Shown here one piece after another: positions 1 to 8,311 of a DNA stretch of 64,000 nucleotides. Source of the DNA: Paenibacillus phytorum (lineage in GTDB: Bacteria > Bacillota > Bacilli > Paenibacillales > NBRC-103111). Below the pieces are notes generated by a model that searched no databases, was not told where the DNA came from, and was given only the letters and a program-made list of their open reading frames with translations. The translations under genes and the position numbers were made by a program. The stretch lies in the NCBI RefSeq assembly GCF_013141715.1, contig NZ_WHOA01000093.1:1-64000 (forward strand), read 5' to 3'. Position 1 is the stretch's first letter. The number at the start of each line of letters is the position of its first letter.

Positions 1-74
1 ATTGCTTTACTTCATCGGCAGTATCCTTGTCCCGAAGATGCCATATAGCTACATGTAATGCTTGAAAAGCAAAG

Positions 75-100
75 AATCCAGCCCAATAACGGGTTGGATT
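75..100. terminator. Stem-loop within hutH remnant
   Basis: A 10-bp stem (AATCCAGCCC with GGGTTGGATT, one G-T pair) closes a 6-nt loop. T-rich sequence follows on both strands, so it could terminate in either direction. It lies at the decayed end of the hutH fragment and may be a surviving terminator of that lost gene or of an adjacent one outside the window. Confidence 0.5.
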
Positions 101-129
101 TTCTGTATTATATGAACGTTACCACTGAG

Positions 130-282
130 AGGAAAAGCGATAGACTGAAGGCCTGCAGCGCAGACACTAGCTGGATGAGCTAAAGATTTATTTTCGAACA
201 CCACCGAAGCGGCAGCATATTGGGTAATCATAAACCCAGATTGAAGACCGCCATGTTTCGTCAAATTCGAGCTCATCAATTG
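130..282 (-). pseudogene. Remnant of a second histidine ammonia-lyase gene
   Basis: About 50 codons on the minus strand read [20 protein letters not shown], then a segment ending in LAHPASV. This closely matches residues of the intact hutH in this window (LTKNGGLESGFMIAQYAAAA ... IAHPASV). After HPASV the similarity fades; only a degenerate SGN is left of the SGNQEDHVSMG block. The MIO active-site region and both ends of the enzyme are missing, so it cannot make a lyase. It is probably the relic of a duplicated hutH or of a recombination with the intact copy. The alternative, an unrelated small ORF, is unlikely given the match. Confidence 0.75.
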
Positions 283-352
283 GCTGCTGTAGCTGCATTA
301 CGGCACAAAATTAAGGTTCCGCTCAGATTGGACAGCCTTGTAAAAACGTAAC

Positions 353-380
353 AAAGCCAACCCACGAAAGGGTTGGCTTT
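353..380 (-). terminator. Terminator of the permease/AraC operon
   Basis: AAAGCCAACCC (353-363) pairs perfectly with GGGTTGGCTTT (370-380) around a 6-nt loop. On the minus strand it is followed by TGTTACGTTTTT. It sits about 20 nt beyond the stop codon of the AraC-type gene and is the likely end of that transcript. Confidence 0.75.
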
Positions 381-400
381 GCTGCTTGCGAACCTTGCTT

Positions 401-1606
401 CTAGCTTTGCGCTGCTGTTCGGTAGTCCGTTGGACTGCAGCCCATCACCATTCTGAATTTTCTTGCAAAGTAATTCGCATCATGAATACCGACATGGGCC
501 GCAATCTCTCGAACGGAAAGCTCCGTTTTCTCCAAGAAATACGCCGACTTTTCAATCCGTACTTTGTTTAAGAAATCAACGAAACTTAAACCCGTTTCCT
601 TTTTGAATAAATGAGCAAAATAATAGGTGCTCAGGTAACAATGCTGCGCAATTTCCGTTAACAACATTTTTTCCTGATGATGCTCATTAATATAGACGAT
701 GGCCGACCTGATGACTGGAGATACCTCCAATGCATGATCATCCACTAACTGCCTTGCAAGCTTCCTCCAATAAGAGCTCAACTTTTCAACAAATTTATCA
801 TAACGAATGGTGTTGTATAAGTTTTGGAGCATTCTCGCAATGTCCGATAGGATTTCCGAAGCGTTCCCTACTAAATCGACAACCATCCTCGATAGCGATA
901 AGATCAGATCGTAGGAATCCGATTTGAATCTGTCCACATTATGCTTATACACCCCGGCAAGCCGTTCCAACAATACGGCCAAATAGGCTATCGACCCGTC
1001 TTCATCGCCGATCCGGACACGTGAAAGCAGCTCGATTTTTTCCTCTTGAGAAACCGTCTCGGTCCGTTCCTCTTGAATGTTTCTTTTCTGTTCGTATTGA
1101 AAAATCATCCGGTTGCCTTGAAAAAAACGGTCGATTAGTGATTCCTTGGCTTCGCCGTAGGAGAGGTGCAGCTTATAAGGATCGTCATAATAAGTGCCAA
1201 TTCCTGCCGAGACGGAAAACCCCTTCCTATCCACCTGATTCTGCAATTTTTTAACCATCCGGATCATGACTTGTTTATTGGAGGAATCCGGCTGCCCGCC
1301 TGAGCTTACTTCCAGGAGTACGGCTAATACCCCTTCCCCCACCCATACCCACAAAAAAGGTGCAGCAAAGCTCTCATAGATCGCTTCAACCAGCTGCTGT
1401 CCGATCTCGATACTCCACGGCAAAGACATATTCATAGCCAAATCGGTGTATCGGTCGATTGAGAGAACTATGACCAATTGAGGGCGTGATTCGATGCCCA
1501 ACCTCTCGCGCATGTCATCGAAATCCGCTTCATGGGTTAGCGTTCCGGAAATAAGAAGTTGAGAAAAAGCAACTTGGGCCGTATCCAATTTCATAGTTGA
1601 AATCAC
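401..1606 (-). CDS. AraC-family regulator with GGDEF-like N-terminal domain
   Basis: This 401-residue protein has the two-part layout of YesN-like regulators without a receiver. Residues about 35-165 resemble the degenerate GGDEF-like domain (VSAGIGTYYDD...LHLSYGEAKESL). Residues about 300-398 form the double helix-turn-helix of AraC, with typical IAQHCYLSTYYFAHLFKKE and IAAHVGIHDANYFARKFR segments. Its ATG overlaps the stop of the upstream amino-acid permease by 4 nt (ATGA), so the two are translationally coupled. It probably senses a small molecule related to that transport and controls the permease or hut genes. The ligand is not visible. A strong hairpin follows the stop codon. Confidence 0.85.
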   Translation of the reverse strand: MISTMKLDTAQVAFSQLLISGTLTHEADFDDMRERLGIESRPQLVIVLSIDRYTDLAMNMSLPWSIEIGQQLVEAIYESFAAPFLWVWVGEGVLAVLLEVSSGGQPDSSNKQVMIRMVKKLQNQVDRKGFSVSAGIGTYYDDPYKLHLSYGEAKESLIDRFFQGNRMIFQYEQKRNIQEERTETVSQEEKIELLSRVRIGDEDGSIAYLAVLLERLAGVYKHNVDRFKSDSYDLILSLSRMVVDLVGNASEILSDIARMLQNLYNTIRYDKFVEKLSSYWRKLARQLVDDHALEVSPVIRSAIVYINEHHQEKMLLTEIAQHCYLSTYYFAHLFKKETGLSFVDFLNKVRIEKSAYFLEKTELSVREIAAHVGIHDANYFARKFRMVMGCSPTDYRTAAQS

Positions 1607-3066
1607 CCTGCATTTCCGCTGGCACTCGCGGGTTCAGAAACTCCCTCTCCGTTTTTTTGTTCCGATTGGCCAACCGTTTGCTCATATTTCGAGCGATAAA
1701 ACAGATGGTAAACGCCATAACATATTATGGTAAAAGGGATTCCGTAGTAAAGAGCGATTTTTTGTTCTTTATCGAACGCCAAACCGACTAATGCAACCAG
1801 ACACATGATGATGGCAAGAATAGGCACAAGCGGGAATAGCTTTACTTTATATTTTAAATCTTCCACGCGGTTCCCTTCGGCCATATAGCGACGACGGAAT
1901 AAATATTGAGACAAGGCAACCCCCATCCAAACGAGAATTCCGGCGAATCCGGAAATCCCACTCAGCCACAAAAATACGGTGTCCGGGGCTACGATACTTG
2001 AAATCAAGGCAACAGACGCAACGATGGCGCTTACGATCAGAGCCCTAAATGGTACGCCATTAGAAGTCAACTTACTCAGGTAAGGGCTGGCCATATTACT
2101 CTTCGACAGTGACCACAGCATACGGGAGGATGCATATAAACCGGAGTTGCTTGCCGAGAGAAGCGCTGTCAAAATGACAAAATTCATGATATCCGCCGCA
2201 AATGGAATTCCCATTTTATCAAAAACAAGCACAAATGGACTATCCGTAAGGCCGGCTTCGTTCCAAGGGATTAAGGAGCTTAAGATAAATACCGACGCTA
2301 CGAATAAAAATAAGATCCTCCATATCGTATTTCGTGTCGCCTTCGGAATCTCTTTTTCAGGATTTTCACTTTCGCCTGCAGCAATGCCGATCAATTCCGT
2401 TCCTTGATAACTGAAATTAACGGCTACCATAGTCATGAATACCGGAATGAAGCCGTGTGGAAATAATCCTCCATCGTGGGTGAAGCCTGATCGAATCGGA
2501 GCCGAACTGAGGCCTTCGAAAGGAATGATTCCCGTGATCGCGGCAATTCCTAGTAAAACGAACAAAGCAATCGTGATGACTTTAATGCTTGAAAACCAGA
2601 ACTCGGATTCGGCAAAGAGGCTCGCCGAGATGGCATTCAACAGGAACATGAATGCAATGATTAGTGCGATCCAGGCCCAAGGCGGGACATCAGGGAACCA
2701 TCGGTTCATTAACATTCCGGCACCGACCCATTCCGAAGCGACGGCTACAATCCAGTTGATCCAATACAACCAGCCTATTGTAAATCCGGTTGCTGGACCT
2801 ATAAACTTCGTTGCATATACTTGAAAGGAGCCCGTCACCGGCATAATAACAGCCAATTCAGCTAGACAGAGCATGACTAGATACATTAAAAGTCCGCCGG
2901 ACAAATATGACAGAATCACACCGCCGGGTCCTGCTTGATTGATCAAATACCCCGTACTTACAAATAAGCCGGTTCCGATAGCACCTCCTAACGAAATCAT
3001 ATACATATGCCTGCTTTTCATGGAACGTTTCAGCTGGTCGTTGTTTTCCTTTATTACGCTTGCCAT
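1603..3066 (-). CDS. APC-family amino-acid permease, probable histidine transporter
   Basis: A 487-residue integral membrane protein of the amino acid-polyamine-organocation superfamily. The N-terminal signature HMYMISLGGAIGTGLFVSTG is the classical first helix of the AAT subgroup, and about twelve hydrophobic segments follow. The length is typical. It lies directly downstream of hutP and hutH in the same orientation, so histidine is the likely substrate, by analogy with the APC permease HutM of the Bacillus hut operon; specificity itself cannot be read from sequence. A near-consensus cre box stands in the 89-nt gap before it, implying carbon catabolite control. The last about 25 residues are polar and probably cytoplasmic. 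Confidence 0.88.
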   Translation of the reverse strand: MASVIKENNDQLKRSMKSRHMYMISLGGAIGTGLFVSTGYLINQAGPGGVILSYLSGGLLMYLVMLCLAELAVIMPVTGSFQVYATKFIGPATGFTIGWLYWINWIVAVASEWVGAGMLMNRWFPDVPPWAWIALIIAFMFLLNAISASLFAESEFWFSSIKVITIALFVLLGIAAITGIIPFEGLSSAPIRSGFTHDGGLFPHGFIPVFMTMVAVNFSYQGTELIGIAAGESENPEKEIPKATRNTIWRILFLFVASVFILSSLIPWNEAGLTDSPFVLVFDKMGIPFAADIMNFVILTALLSASNSGLYASSRMLWSLSKSNMASPYLSKLTSNGVPFRALIVSAIVASVALISSIVAPDTVFLWLSGISGFAGILVWMGVALSQYLFRRRYMAEGNRVEDLKYKVKLFPLVPILAIIMCLVALVGLAFDKEQKIALYYGIPFTIICYGVYHLFYRSKYEQTVGQSEQKNGEGVSEPASASGNAG

Positions 3067-3100
3067 ATGAAGTACACCCCGTTTTCAAATATTTTAGTAT

Positions 3101-3114
3101 GGAAAGCGCTTACA
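3101..3114 (-). promoter_or_regulatory. cre-like box before the amino-acid permease
   Basis: GGAAAGCGCTTACA matches the CcpA consensus TGWAANCGNTNWCA at 13 of 14 positions. It lies in the gap between hutP and the permease, about 35 nt upstream of the permease start, where CcpA would block initiation or elongation. Confidence 0.6.
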
Positions 3115-3155
3115 GTTCCTTTGAAAAAAGAGTATTCCGTCAAATTCTATAATTT

Positions 3156-3632
3156 TTAAATATGATTGTACCCAAACCCTAACACATCGTGTTCGAAGCC
3201 TTTTTTCGGAGCGCCAATTGTTCCGTAAATGCAGACACTTAACCATTCTTCGGAATATCCTGATATTTCGACCGTTCCTCTTGTAATGCAAAATGTTAAT
3301 CCGACTGTGCGTAGAATATCCCCGAATTGGACTGTCCCTCTCCCAATCCCCTGAATTGCTTCAAGGATGGCATGATATAGCGAATGAACTTCCCGATAAG
3401 AGTTCGGATCGATAACCTTGTTCGATTTGGCGCTAGTTTCAATCGCCGTCACGACTTTTACCAAATCCATTGCGCCAACCTTTCCAATCGTATACCGGTA
3501 TCCTCTTCTCTTCATTTCATTCTCAATATCTGCACCCGCTTCTTCATTGTGCAGCATGACCAAGAGCGAAGTTAGCTTTCCCATCGTATAATTACTGCAG
3601 TTGAAAAATTTTTTTTCATTCAGGTTACTCAT
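3156..3632 (-). CDS. hutP: HutP, L-histidine-dependent antiterminator of hut genes
   Basis: The 158-residue product aligns along its whole length with Bacillus subtilis HutP as I remember it: GKVGAMDLVKVVTAIETSAK, then YREVHSLYHAILEA, LRTVGLTFCITRG and a C-terminal YGTIGAPKKGFEHDVLGFG. The HxxxH histidines and the late His that bind metal and L-histidine are present. HutP binds UAG triplets in hut leader RNA when histidine and Mg2+ are present and prevents termination. I chose the ATG at 3632, preceded by AAGG at suitable spacing. Longer in-frame starts fall inside the leader terminator. The gene has its own promoter and its own UAG-triplet attenuator, suggesting positive autoregulation. Confidence 0.95.
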   Translation of the reverse strand: MSNLNEKKFFNCSNYTMGKLTSLLVMLHNEEAGADIENEMKRRGYRYTIGKVGAMDLVKVVTAIETSAKSNKVIDPNSYREVHSLYHAILEAIQGIGRGTVQFGDILRTVGLTFCITRGTVEISGYSEEWLSVCIYGTIGAPKKGFEHDVLGFGYNHI

Positions 3633-3662
3633 TGAGATCATCCTTTCTACTGTGAAGCCTCC

Positions 3663-3715
3663 AAAAAAAACAAAAAACTTAGCATGGAAGGATGGTACTT
3701 CCTTCATGCCAAGCT
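3663..3715 (-). terminator. Attenuator terminator in the hutP leader
   Basis: On the minus strand AGCTTGGCATGAAGGA pairs with TCCTTCCATGCTAAGTT (arms 3700-3715 and 3676-3692; one bulge, two wobbles). An almost unbroken U-run follows (complement of 3663-3677). It stands between the hutP promoter and the hutP ribosome binding site, and its first arm begins 4 nt after the last UAG triplet of the HutP site. Confidence 0.85.
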
Positions 3716-3719
3716 CATT

Positions 3720-3736
3720 CTATAGACTATAGGCTA
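3720..3736 (-). promoter_or_regulatory. HutP-binding triplets in the hutP leader
   Basis: The transcript reads UAG-CCUA-UAG-UCUA-UAG: three UAG triplets (complement of 3734-3736, 3727-3729, 3720-3722) separated by exactly 4 nt. HutP is known to recognise NAG triplets at 4-nt spacing. They lie immediately upstream of the terminator stem. Confidence 0.8.
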
Positions 3737-3762
3737 AATAGAGCACTAGATTACTTGTCTTG

Positions 3763-3790
3763 ATTATACCAGAGTGCATCTTTCTGTCAA
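3763..3790 (-). promoter_or_regulatory. Sigma-A promoter of hutP
   Basis: A perfect -35 TTGACA (complement of 3785-3790) and perfect -10 TATAAT (3763-3768) are 16 nt apart, with TGG before the -10. Transcription would start near 3756, about 20 nt before the first UAG triplet. Confidence 0.8.
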
Positions 3791-3815
3791 TATCAATACT
3801 TTCTATATTTAAAAC

Positions 3816-3853
3816 GGACCGTTTAAAGCATAAGGAAAGGCAAAAAACGGTCC
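3816..3853 (-). terminator. Inverted repeat after hutH
   Basis: GGACCGTTT and AAACGGTCC arms (3816-3824, 3845-3853) enclose a 20-nt loop just past the hutH stop, followed on the minus strand by GTTTTAAAT. It is a plausible but not strong terminator that would separate the hutH and hutP transcripts. Confidence 0.5.
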
Positions 3854-3876
3854 TTTGCAAGCTTGAAAACACCAAG

Positions 3877-5430
3877 TTATTGAATTTTCACTACCTCCGA
3901 CATGCTCAAAGCTACATCGGTTTGCTTCATCCAATCCGCTATTTTTTGAAAATCAGGTGAAAGCACACGGTCCGCATCAACGGCCGGGACAAGCTTACGG
4001 CATTGGTCGTAGAGCCATTTGGTTCCATGTCCCAGCAGCTGTGGATCGCGGAAATCAGCCGCTTGTGCCCCGCACAACAGCTCAATGGCGAGAACGCTGT
4101 AAGCATTCTCCACGATTTGTTTCGCTTTCCTTGCAGCAATGGTTCCCATGCTCACATGATCCTCCTGATTCCCCGAAGACGGAATGGAATCCACGCTTGC
4201 AGGATGAGCTATCGACTTATTCTCGGAAACGACTGCCGCGGCTGCATATTGTGCGATCATAAAACCGGACTCAAGACCTCCATTTTTCGTTAAGAAAGGC
4301 GGAAGGTTCTCATTTAAGTGAGGATTGACTAGTCTTTCTATCCGCCGTTCAGAAATATTGGCCAGTTCTGATGCGCTGATGGACAGATGATCCATCGGCA
4401 GGGCAATGGGCTGCCCGTGAAAATTCCCGCCCGAAATCACTCGCTCCTCATCCACAAAAATTAAAGGATTATCTGTAGCTGAATTGATCTCAATTTCAAG
4501 CTTTTCGGCAATATAAGCCAGCGCATCGCGGCTTGCCCCGTGAACCTGCGGCGCGCAGCGCAAAGAATATGCATCCTGCACCCTTCGTTCCCCCTGGTTC
4601 GTCATTAACTTGCTCCCGGAGGTTAACTGTCTTATATTTTCAGCAGATTGGCTTTGCCCTTTATGCGGACGAATGATATGCGTTAAAGAATCAAATGCGT
4701 CCCGGACACCGAACAACGCTTCACACGTCAATGCAACCGTGCAATCGGCCCAGTTCGCCAGATTCATGGCATCCCGGCAGGCCAATGTGCCTACAGCCGT
4801 CATGACTTGCGTACCGTTAATAAGGGCTAATCCCTCTTTCGCCTCCAAGGTTACTGGAACAAGCCCGGCAAGATTCATAGCCTGGCCGCCCGACAACCGA
4901 TTGCCGCGATAATAAGCTTCTCCTTCTCCGACGAGCACGAGCGCCAAATGAGAAAGCGGAGCCAGATCCCCGCTTGCGCCGAGCGAACCTTTTTCCGGAA
5001 TGACAGGCGTCACCCCTTGATTCAGCATACCAACCATCAATTGGACGACCTCCGGACGAATACCGGAGTAGCCGAGCGCGAGTGCATTGACGCGCAGAAG
5101 CATAATCGCTCTTACAATTTCGATCGAGAACGGCGTACCGATCCCGCAGGCGTGACTTCGAATGAGATTCAATTGAAGGGTTTTGACGTCATCTCCGGAA
5201 ATATAGGTGTCGCTAAATTTTCCGAAGCCTGTTGTCAAGCCGTACACCACTTTTTTCTCGCTCAACAATTTTTCCACATAGGCTCTGCTCTTCGCCATTT
5301 TGCGAATGCTCTCTTCTTGCAACTCAACCTTGGCGTTGAAGCGCGCAACCTGAACGACCTGCTCGATCGTTAATGCCCCTCCGCCAACTAATACCACGTT
5401 TTGATCTTTCATCTGTTCTGTTATTAACAT
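3877..5430 (-). CDS. hutH: Histidine ammonia-lyase
   Basis: This enzyme deaminates L-histidine to urocanate, the first step of histidine breakdown, in the cytoplasm. The 517 residues have the family's usual length. Clear signatures are YGLTTGFGKFSD near residue 63, and GSLGASGDLAPLSHLAL with the Ala-Ser-Gly (about 152-154) that cyclises into the MIO cofactor. Also present are the conserved SATDNPL, GGNFHGQP and HPASVDSIPSSGNQEDHVSMG blocks. An attenuator and promoter precede it. Unlike Bacillus, where hutP precedes hutH, here hutH is upstream of hutP and no hutU, hutI or hutG follows. The ATG used has only a weak ribosome binding site; M7 is an alternative start. Confidence 0.95.
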   Translation of the reverse strand: MLITEQMKDQNVVLVGGGALTIEQVVQVARFNAKVELQEESIRKMAKSRAYVEKLLSEKKVVYGLTTGFGKFSDTYISGDDVKTLQLNLIRSHACGIGTPFSIEIVRAIMLLRVNALALGYSGIRPEVVQLMVGMLNQGVTPVIPEKGSLGASGDLAPLSHLALVLVGEGEAYYRGNRLSGGQAMNLAGLVPVTLEAKEGLALINGTQVMTAVGTLACRDAMNLANWADCTVALTCEALFGVRDAFDSLTHIIRPHKGQSQSAENIRQLTSGSKLMTNQGERRVQDAYSLRCAPQVHGASRDALAYIAEKLEIEINSATDNPLIFVDEERVISGGNFHGQPIALPMDHLSISASELANISERRIERLVNPHLNENLPPFLTKNGGLESGFMIAQYAAAAVVSENKSIAHPASVDSIPSSGNQEDHVSMGTIAARKAKQIVENAYSVLAIELLCGAQAADFRDPQLLGHGTKWLYDQCRKLVPAVDADRVLSPDFQKIADWMKQTDVALSMSEVVKIQ

Positions 5431-5537
5431 ATCCGCACCCGCTTTACTAGTAGTATAGGTAGCGGCTTCTAATGACTATACGCTAAAGGCCGATTCTTCT
5501 ATCGTTGAAATCCTTGCCACAAACTCGTTTCTTTCCC

Positions 5538-5603
5538 AAAAAAAACAAAAAAGAATGCACTTAGATAAGGAATCAATTCTTCCCTCATTCAAAGCTGCAT
5601 TCT
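5538..5603 (-). terminator. Attenuator terminator in the hutH leader
   Basis: On the minus strand AGAATGCA (5596-5603) pairs with TGCATTCT (5552-5559). An inner AGGGAA/TTCCTT pairing lies between them, and a long U-rich run follows (complement of 5538-5551). The first arm overlaps the third UAG triplet, so HutP binding should directly compete with hairpin formation. It lies about 110 nt before the hutH start. Confidence 0.8.
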
Positions 5604-5618
5604 ATTCACTAATAACTA
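5595..5618 (-). promoter_or_regulatory. HutP-binding triplets in the hutH leader
   Basis: The RNA reads UAG-UUAU-UAG-UGAA-UAG-AAUG-CAG: three UAG triplets plus a CAG, all separated by 4 nt (complement of 5616-5618, 5609-5611, 5602-5604, 5595-5597). The arrangement matches that before hutP. Confidence 0.8.
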
Positions 5619-5635
5619 TATAGAGCTTAGTAAAT

Positions 5636-5664
5636 ATGTTACACCTTTGAAAGAGTATAGTCAA
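5636..5664 (-). promoter_or_regulatory. Probable promoter of hutH
   Basis: TTGACT (complement of 5659-5664) and TAACAT (5636-5641) are spaced 17 nt. The -10 is weak (4 of 6). Its position, 20-40 nt upstream of the UAG triplets and just after the oppA-like stop, is as expected for a leader-controlled gene. Confidence 0.5.
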
Positions 5665-5686
5665 TAACCATTTCAACCTATTCTGA

Positions 5687-7312
5687 TTACTTATTAACAT
5701 CCCACTCGTGTACGTTAATAAGCATTCCGATTTGCTTCGGTTCACCTACAATTACTTTTTTTGATACAGCTGCGAATGGGACTTGCGCATAAATGGACGT
5801 ACCAGGCCTGTCTCTTTCGAGTACTTCTTGGATCTTATCGTAAATCACTTCTCGTTTGGAAGGATCCGTCTCCTTCATTCCTTGATCAATTAAAGCATCC
5901 ATTTCTTTATTGCTGTAAGCTGAAAAATTATTTACGCCGCCCGTTTTGAATTCAGCACTAACGTCTGGATCTACGGTAGTAAATGATCCGAGCATCAATA
6001 AATCAAAATCGTGCTTGATTGCTTTCCCAACGACAGTCGAGATATCAAATTTTTCGATTTTTGCCTTAATCCCCACAGCTTTAAGGTTTTCAGCGAAAAT
6101 ATCAGCCGTTTGTTCTCTGACTTTATTTCCTGTAGGAACGACCATCGTTAAGGTTTTACTTGCATCCCAATTCGCTTCTTTCAACAACTGCTTAGCTTTC
6201 TCCGGATCGTAAGGAGTAATCTGCAAATTTTTATTAAAGTAAGGGTGTGCTGGTGTATAAGGACCGTCAATGACTTGCCCGAAACCTTTCAATAAGCTAT
6301 CTACTATCGTTTTGCGATTTATTGCATAAACAATCGCTTGCCGTAATTTAGCATCATTTATCGTCAGTGTATTCATAATAAAAATTTGTGTATCTAACGA
6401 TACGCCTGATTTGACAGTAATATTTTCCAACGTTTTCACTTTATCGTAATCTACTGCGTCTATGTTGCCGATTCCAGGGAAGTTCATATCAATTTCACCG
6501 CTTTGAAGCTGTGCAACCAGATTCGCAGAAGGCATTATTTTAAAGAAAAGACTCTTAACTTTAGGAGCACCCTTAAAGTAGTCTGCATTAGCTTCTAACT
6601 CCACATATTGATCCTTAGCATACTTAACTAGCTTAAAAGGTCCATTCACAACGTTAGGCTTTTGCATAAACGGGTTCGTTTCAATGCTTTTCGGGTCCGC
6701 GTCTTTCAATACATGCAGTGGAAGAGTCTTAATATTTTGAGCGACTTTCTCTTTAAATAAGTTTGCATCTACCGGATTAGCCGTTTTAAATTCGAGCGTT
6801 TGAGCATCCACTTTTTTAACGCTTTTAAGCTCGGTTGTTCCTTTAGGTAATTTCCCACCGCTATCAAAGCCATCTAGAATCGAAAAACCGTAGCTATTCT
6901 CTGAAATAACATCCGGGTTAGCGATCAGCTTTACGGTAAAAAGAACATCATCTGCCGTAACCGGCTGACCGTCTGTCCACTTCGCATTAGGCTGCAGCTT
7001 CACGGTAAAGGTTTGATTGTCTTTCGTATCAATGGTCTGTGCAAGCATGGGTACGAAATTCATTTTATCGTCGGCCTGTACCAAAGGCTGAAACAAGACA
7101 TCCGTAATTGCGACTGAAGCATGGTCAACTGCATTAATAGGGTTAAAACTACCAGGCGCATTCGTAATTCCAACAATGATCTTTTTAGAGTTTGAGGCAG
7201 ATTTATCTGATGATTGAGATGTATCCACTTTTGTCGTTGTATTATTCGAACAAGCAGCCAGCAATGTAACGATGAATAAAGTAATACATGACAATATACC
7301 TATTTTTTTCAT
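5687..7312 (-). CDS. Peptide ABC transporter substrate-binding lipoprotein (OppA/DppA family)
   Basis: A 541-residue lipoprotein: the signal peptide MKKIGILSCITLFIVTLLAA is followed directly by the lipidated Cys. The mature part is a typical SBP_bac_5 protein (NAKWTDGQPVTADDVLFTVK; AYDPEKAKQLLKEANWD-like segment near residue 370). It would sit outside the membrane and hand oligopeptides or similar ligands to the two permeases encoded just upstream. It is the last gene of an amidohydrolase/symporter/opp operon. The order is unusual for peptide importers, where the binding protein often comes first. No clear terminator follows; the hutH promoter begins within 25 nt, so read-through could meet the hutH attenuator. 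Confidence 0.93.
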   Translation of the reverse strand: MKKIGILSCITLFIVTLLAACSNNTTTKVDTSQSSDKSASNSKKIIVGITNAPGSFNPINAVDHASVAITDVLFQPLVQADDKMNFVPMLAQTIDTKDNQTFTVKLQPNAKWTDGQPVTADDVLFTVKLIANPDVISENSYGFSILDGFDSGGKLPKGTTELKSVKKVDAQTLEFKTANPVDANLFKEKVAQNIKTLPLHVLKDADPKSIETNPFMQKPNVVNGPFKLVKYAKDQYVELEANADYFKGAPKVKSLFFKIMPSANLVAQLQSGEIDMNFPGIGNIDAVDYDKVKTLENITVKSGVSLDTQIFIMNTLTINDAKLRQAIVYAINRKTIVDSLLKGFGQVIDGPYTPAHPYFNKNLQITPYDPEKAKQLLKEANWDASKTLTMVVPTGNKVREQTADIFAENLKAVGIKAKIEKFDISTVVGKAIKHDFDLLMLGSFTTVDPDVSAEFKTGGVNNFSAYSNKEMDALIDQGMKETDPSKREVIYDKIQEVLERDRPGTSIYAQVPFAAVSKKVIVGEPKQIGMLINVHEWDVNK

Positions 7313-7354
7313 GTTAGGACCCCTCCAATAAAATTTAAGTTCGACCCTGATATC

Positions 7355-8311
7355 TTATTTCATGCTTTTTGGATCCAAAGCATCCCGAAGGCCATCGCCC
7401 ACAAAATTAATAGCCAAAACGGCAAGGACGATCATGAAGCCAGAAGGAAGCCACAGCCATGGCTGTTCAGTCAGAACCGTAATGGATTGCGCCTCCGTGA
7501 GCATATTTCCCCAGCTTGCCGTCGGCGGCTGAATGCCTAAACCCAAGAAGCTTAAGGAAGCTTCGGTAATAATGGCTCCAGCAATTCCAAATGTAGCATT
7601 AACAATAATGGGTGATAGGCAATTTGGAATAATATGACCAAACAAAATTCGCCAAGAATTAATTCCGAGGGCTACATTGGCCTGAATGTAATCCATCTGT
7701 TTCAACGACAATACACTTCCCCGTACGAGCCGAGCGACCCCCGTCCAAGCAAATAAGGCGAGAATCAAAATAATTGAAAACATACTTGGACCGATAATAC
7801 TCACAAGCACCAGCATCACCATTAATGACGGGAACGACATAAAGATATCCGTCATGCGCATAAAAACCATATCCATCCAGCCACCAAAATATCCGGAAAC
7901 GGCACCAACAATCGTACCAATTGATACATAAATGGCTACCGAACCAACACCTACAAGAAGTGAAACTCTGGAAGCATAAATGAGTCTGCTGAGAACGTCT
8001 CTCCCAACCGCATCTGTTCCCAACCAATGTTCTGCGGAAGGTGCCGATTGGAGTGTACTTGATACCACATAAGGATCGTACGGTGCCAGGATAGGAGCAA
8101 AAATGGCGATGAATATCAATAGGATGAAAAAAATGAGTCCCGCCACCGCAAGCCGATGCTTAAGAAAACGACTAACGATTTGCCCAAAGTAACTGCGTTC
8201 CGTCTCATTTCTCTCGGTTAATTTATCCAAGGACCAGTTCTTCTTTTCTTTCTCGCTGCTTATACTCAAATCAGCACTTGACAATGTCTGTCCATCCTCC
8301 TTTCTATTCAT
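7355..8311 (-). CDS. Peptide ABC transporter permease (OppC/DppC family)
   Basis: A 318-residue membrane protein with an N-terminal cytoplasmic stretch of about 50 residues. The OppC-type domain follows (FLKHRLAVAGLIFFILLIFI; APYDPYV; HWLGTDAVGRDVLSRLIYASR). The EAA-like loop that docks on the ATPases is near residues 225-250. It pairs with the OppB-type gene, whose end it overlaps by 8 nt, indicating translational coupling. Substrate is set mainly by the adjacent binding protein. Confidence 0.93.
   Translation of the reverse strand: MNRKEDGQTLSSADLSISSEKEKKNWSLDKLTERNETERSYFGQIVSRFLKHRLAVAGLIFFILLIFIAIFAPILAPYDPYVVSSTLQSAPSAEHWLGTDAVGRDVLSRLIYASRVSLLVGVGSVAIYVSIGTIVGAVSGYFGGWMDMVFMRMTDIFMSFPSLMVMLVLVSIIGPSMFSIILILALFAWTGVARLVRGSVLSLKQMDYIQANVALGINSWRILFGHIIPNCLSPIIVNATFGIAGAIITEASLSFLGLGIQPPTASWGNMLTEAQSITVLTEQPWLWLPSGFMIVLAVLAINFVGDGLRDALDPKSMK

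Noticed and set aside
3633..3707. Longer HutP start giving a 183-residue protein
   Set aside because: The extra codons lie inside the leader terminator and have no ribosome binding site; the HutP homology begins after the ATG at 3632.
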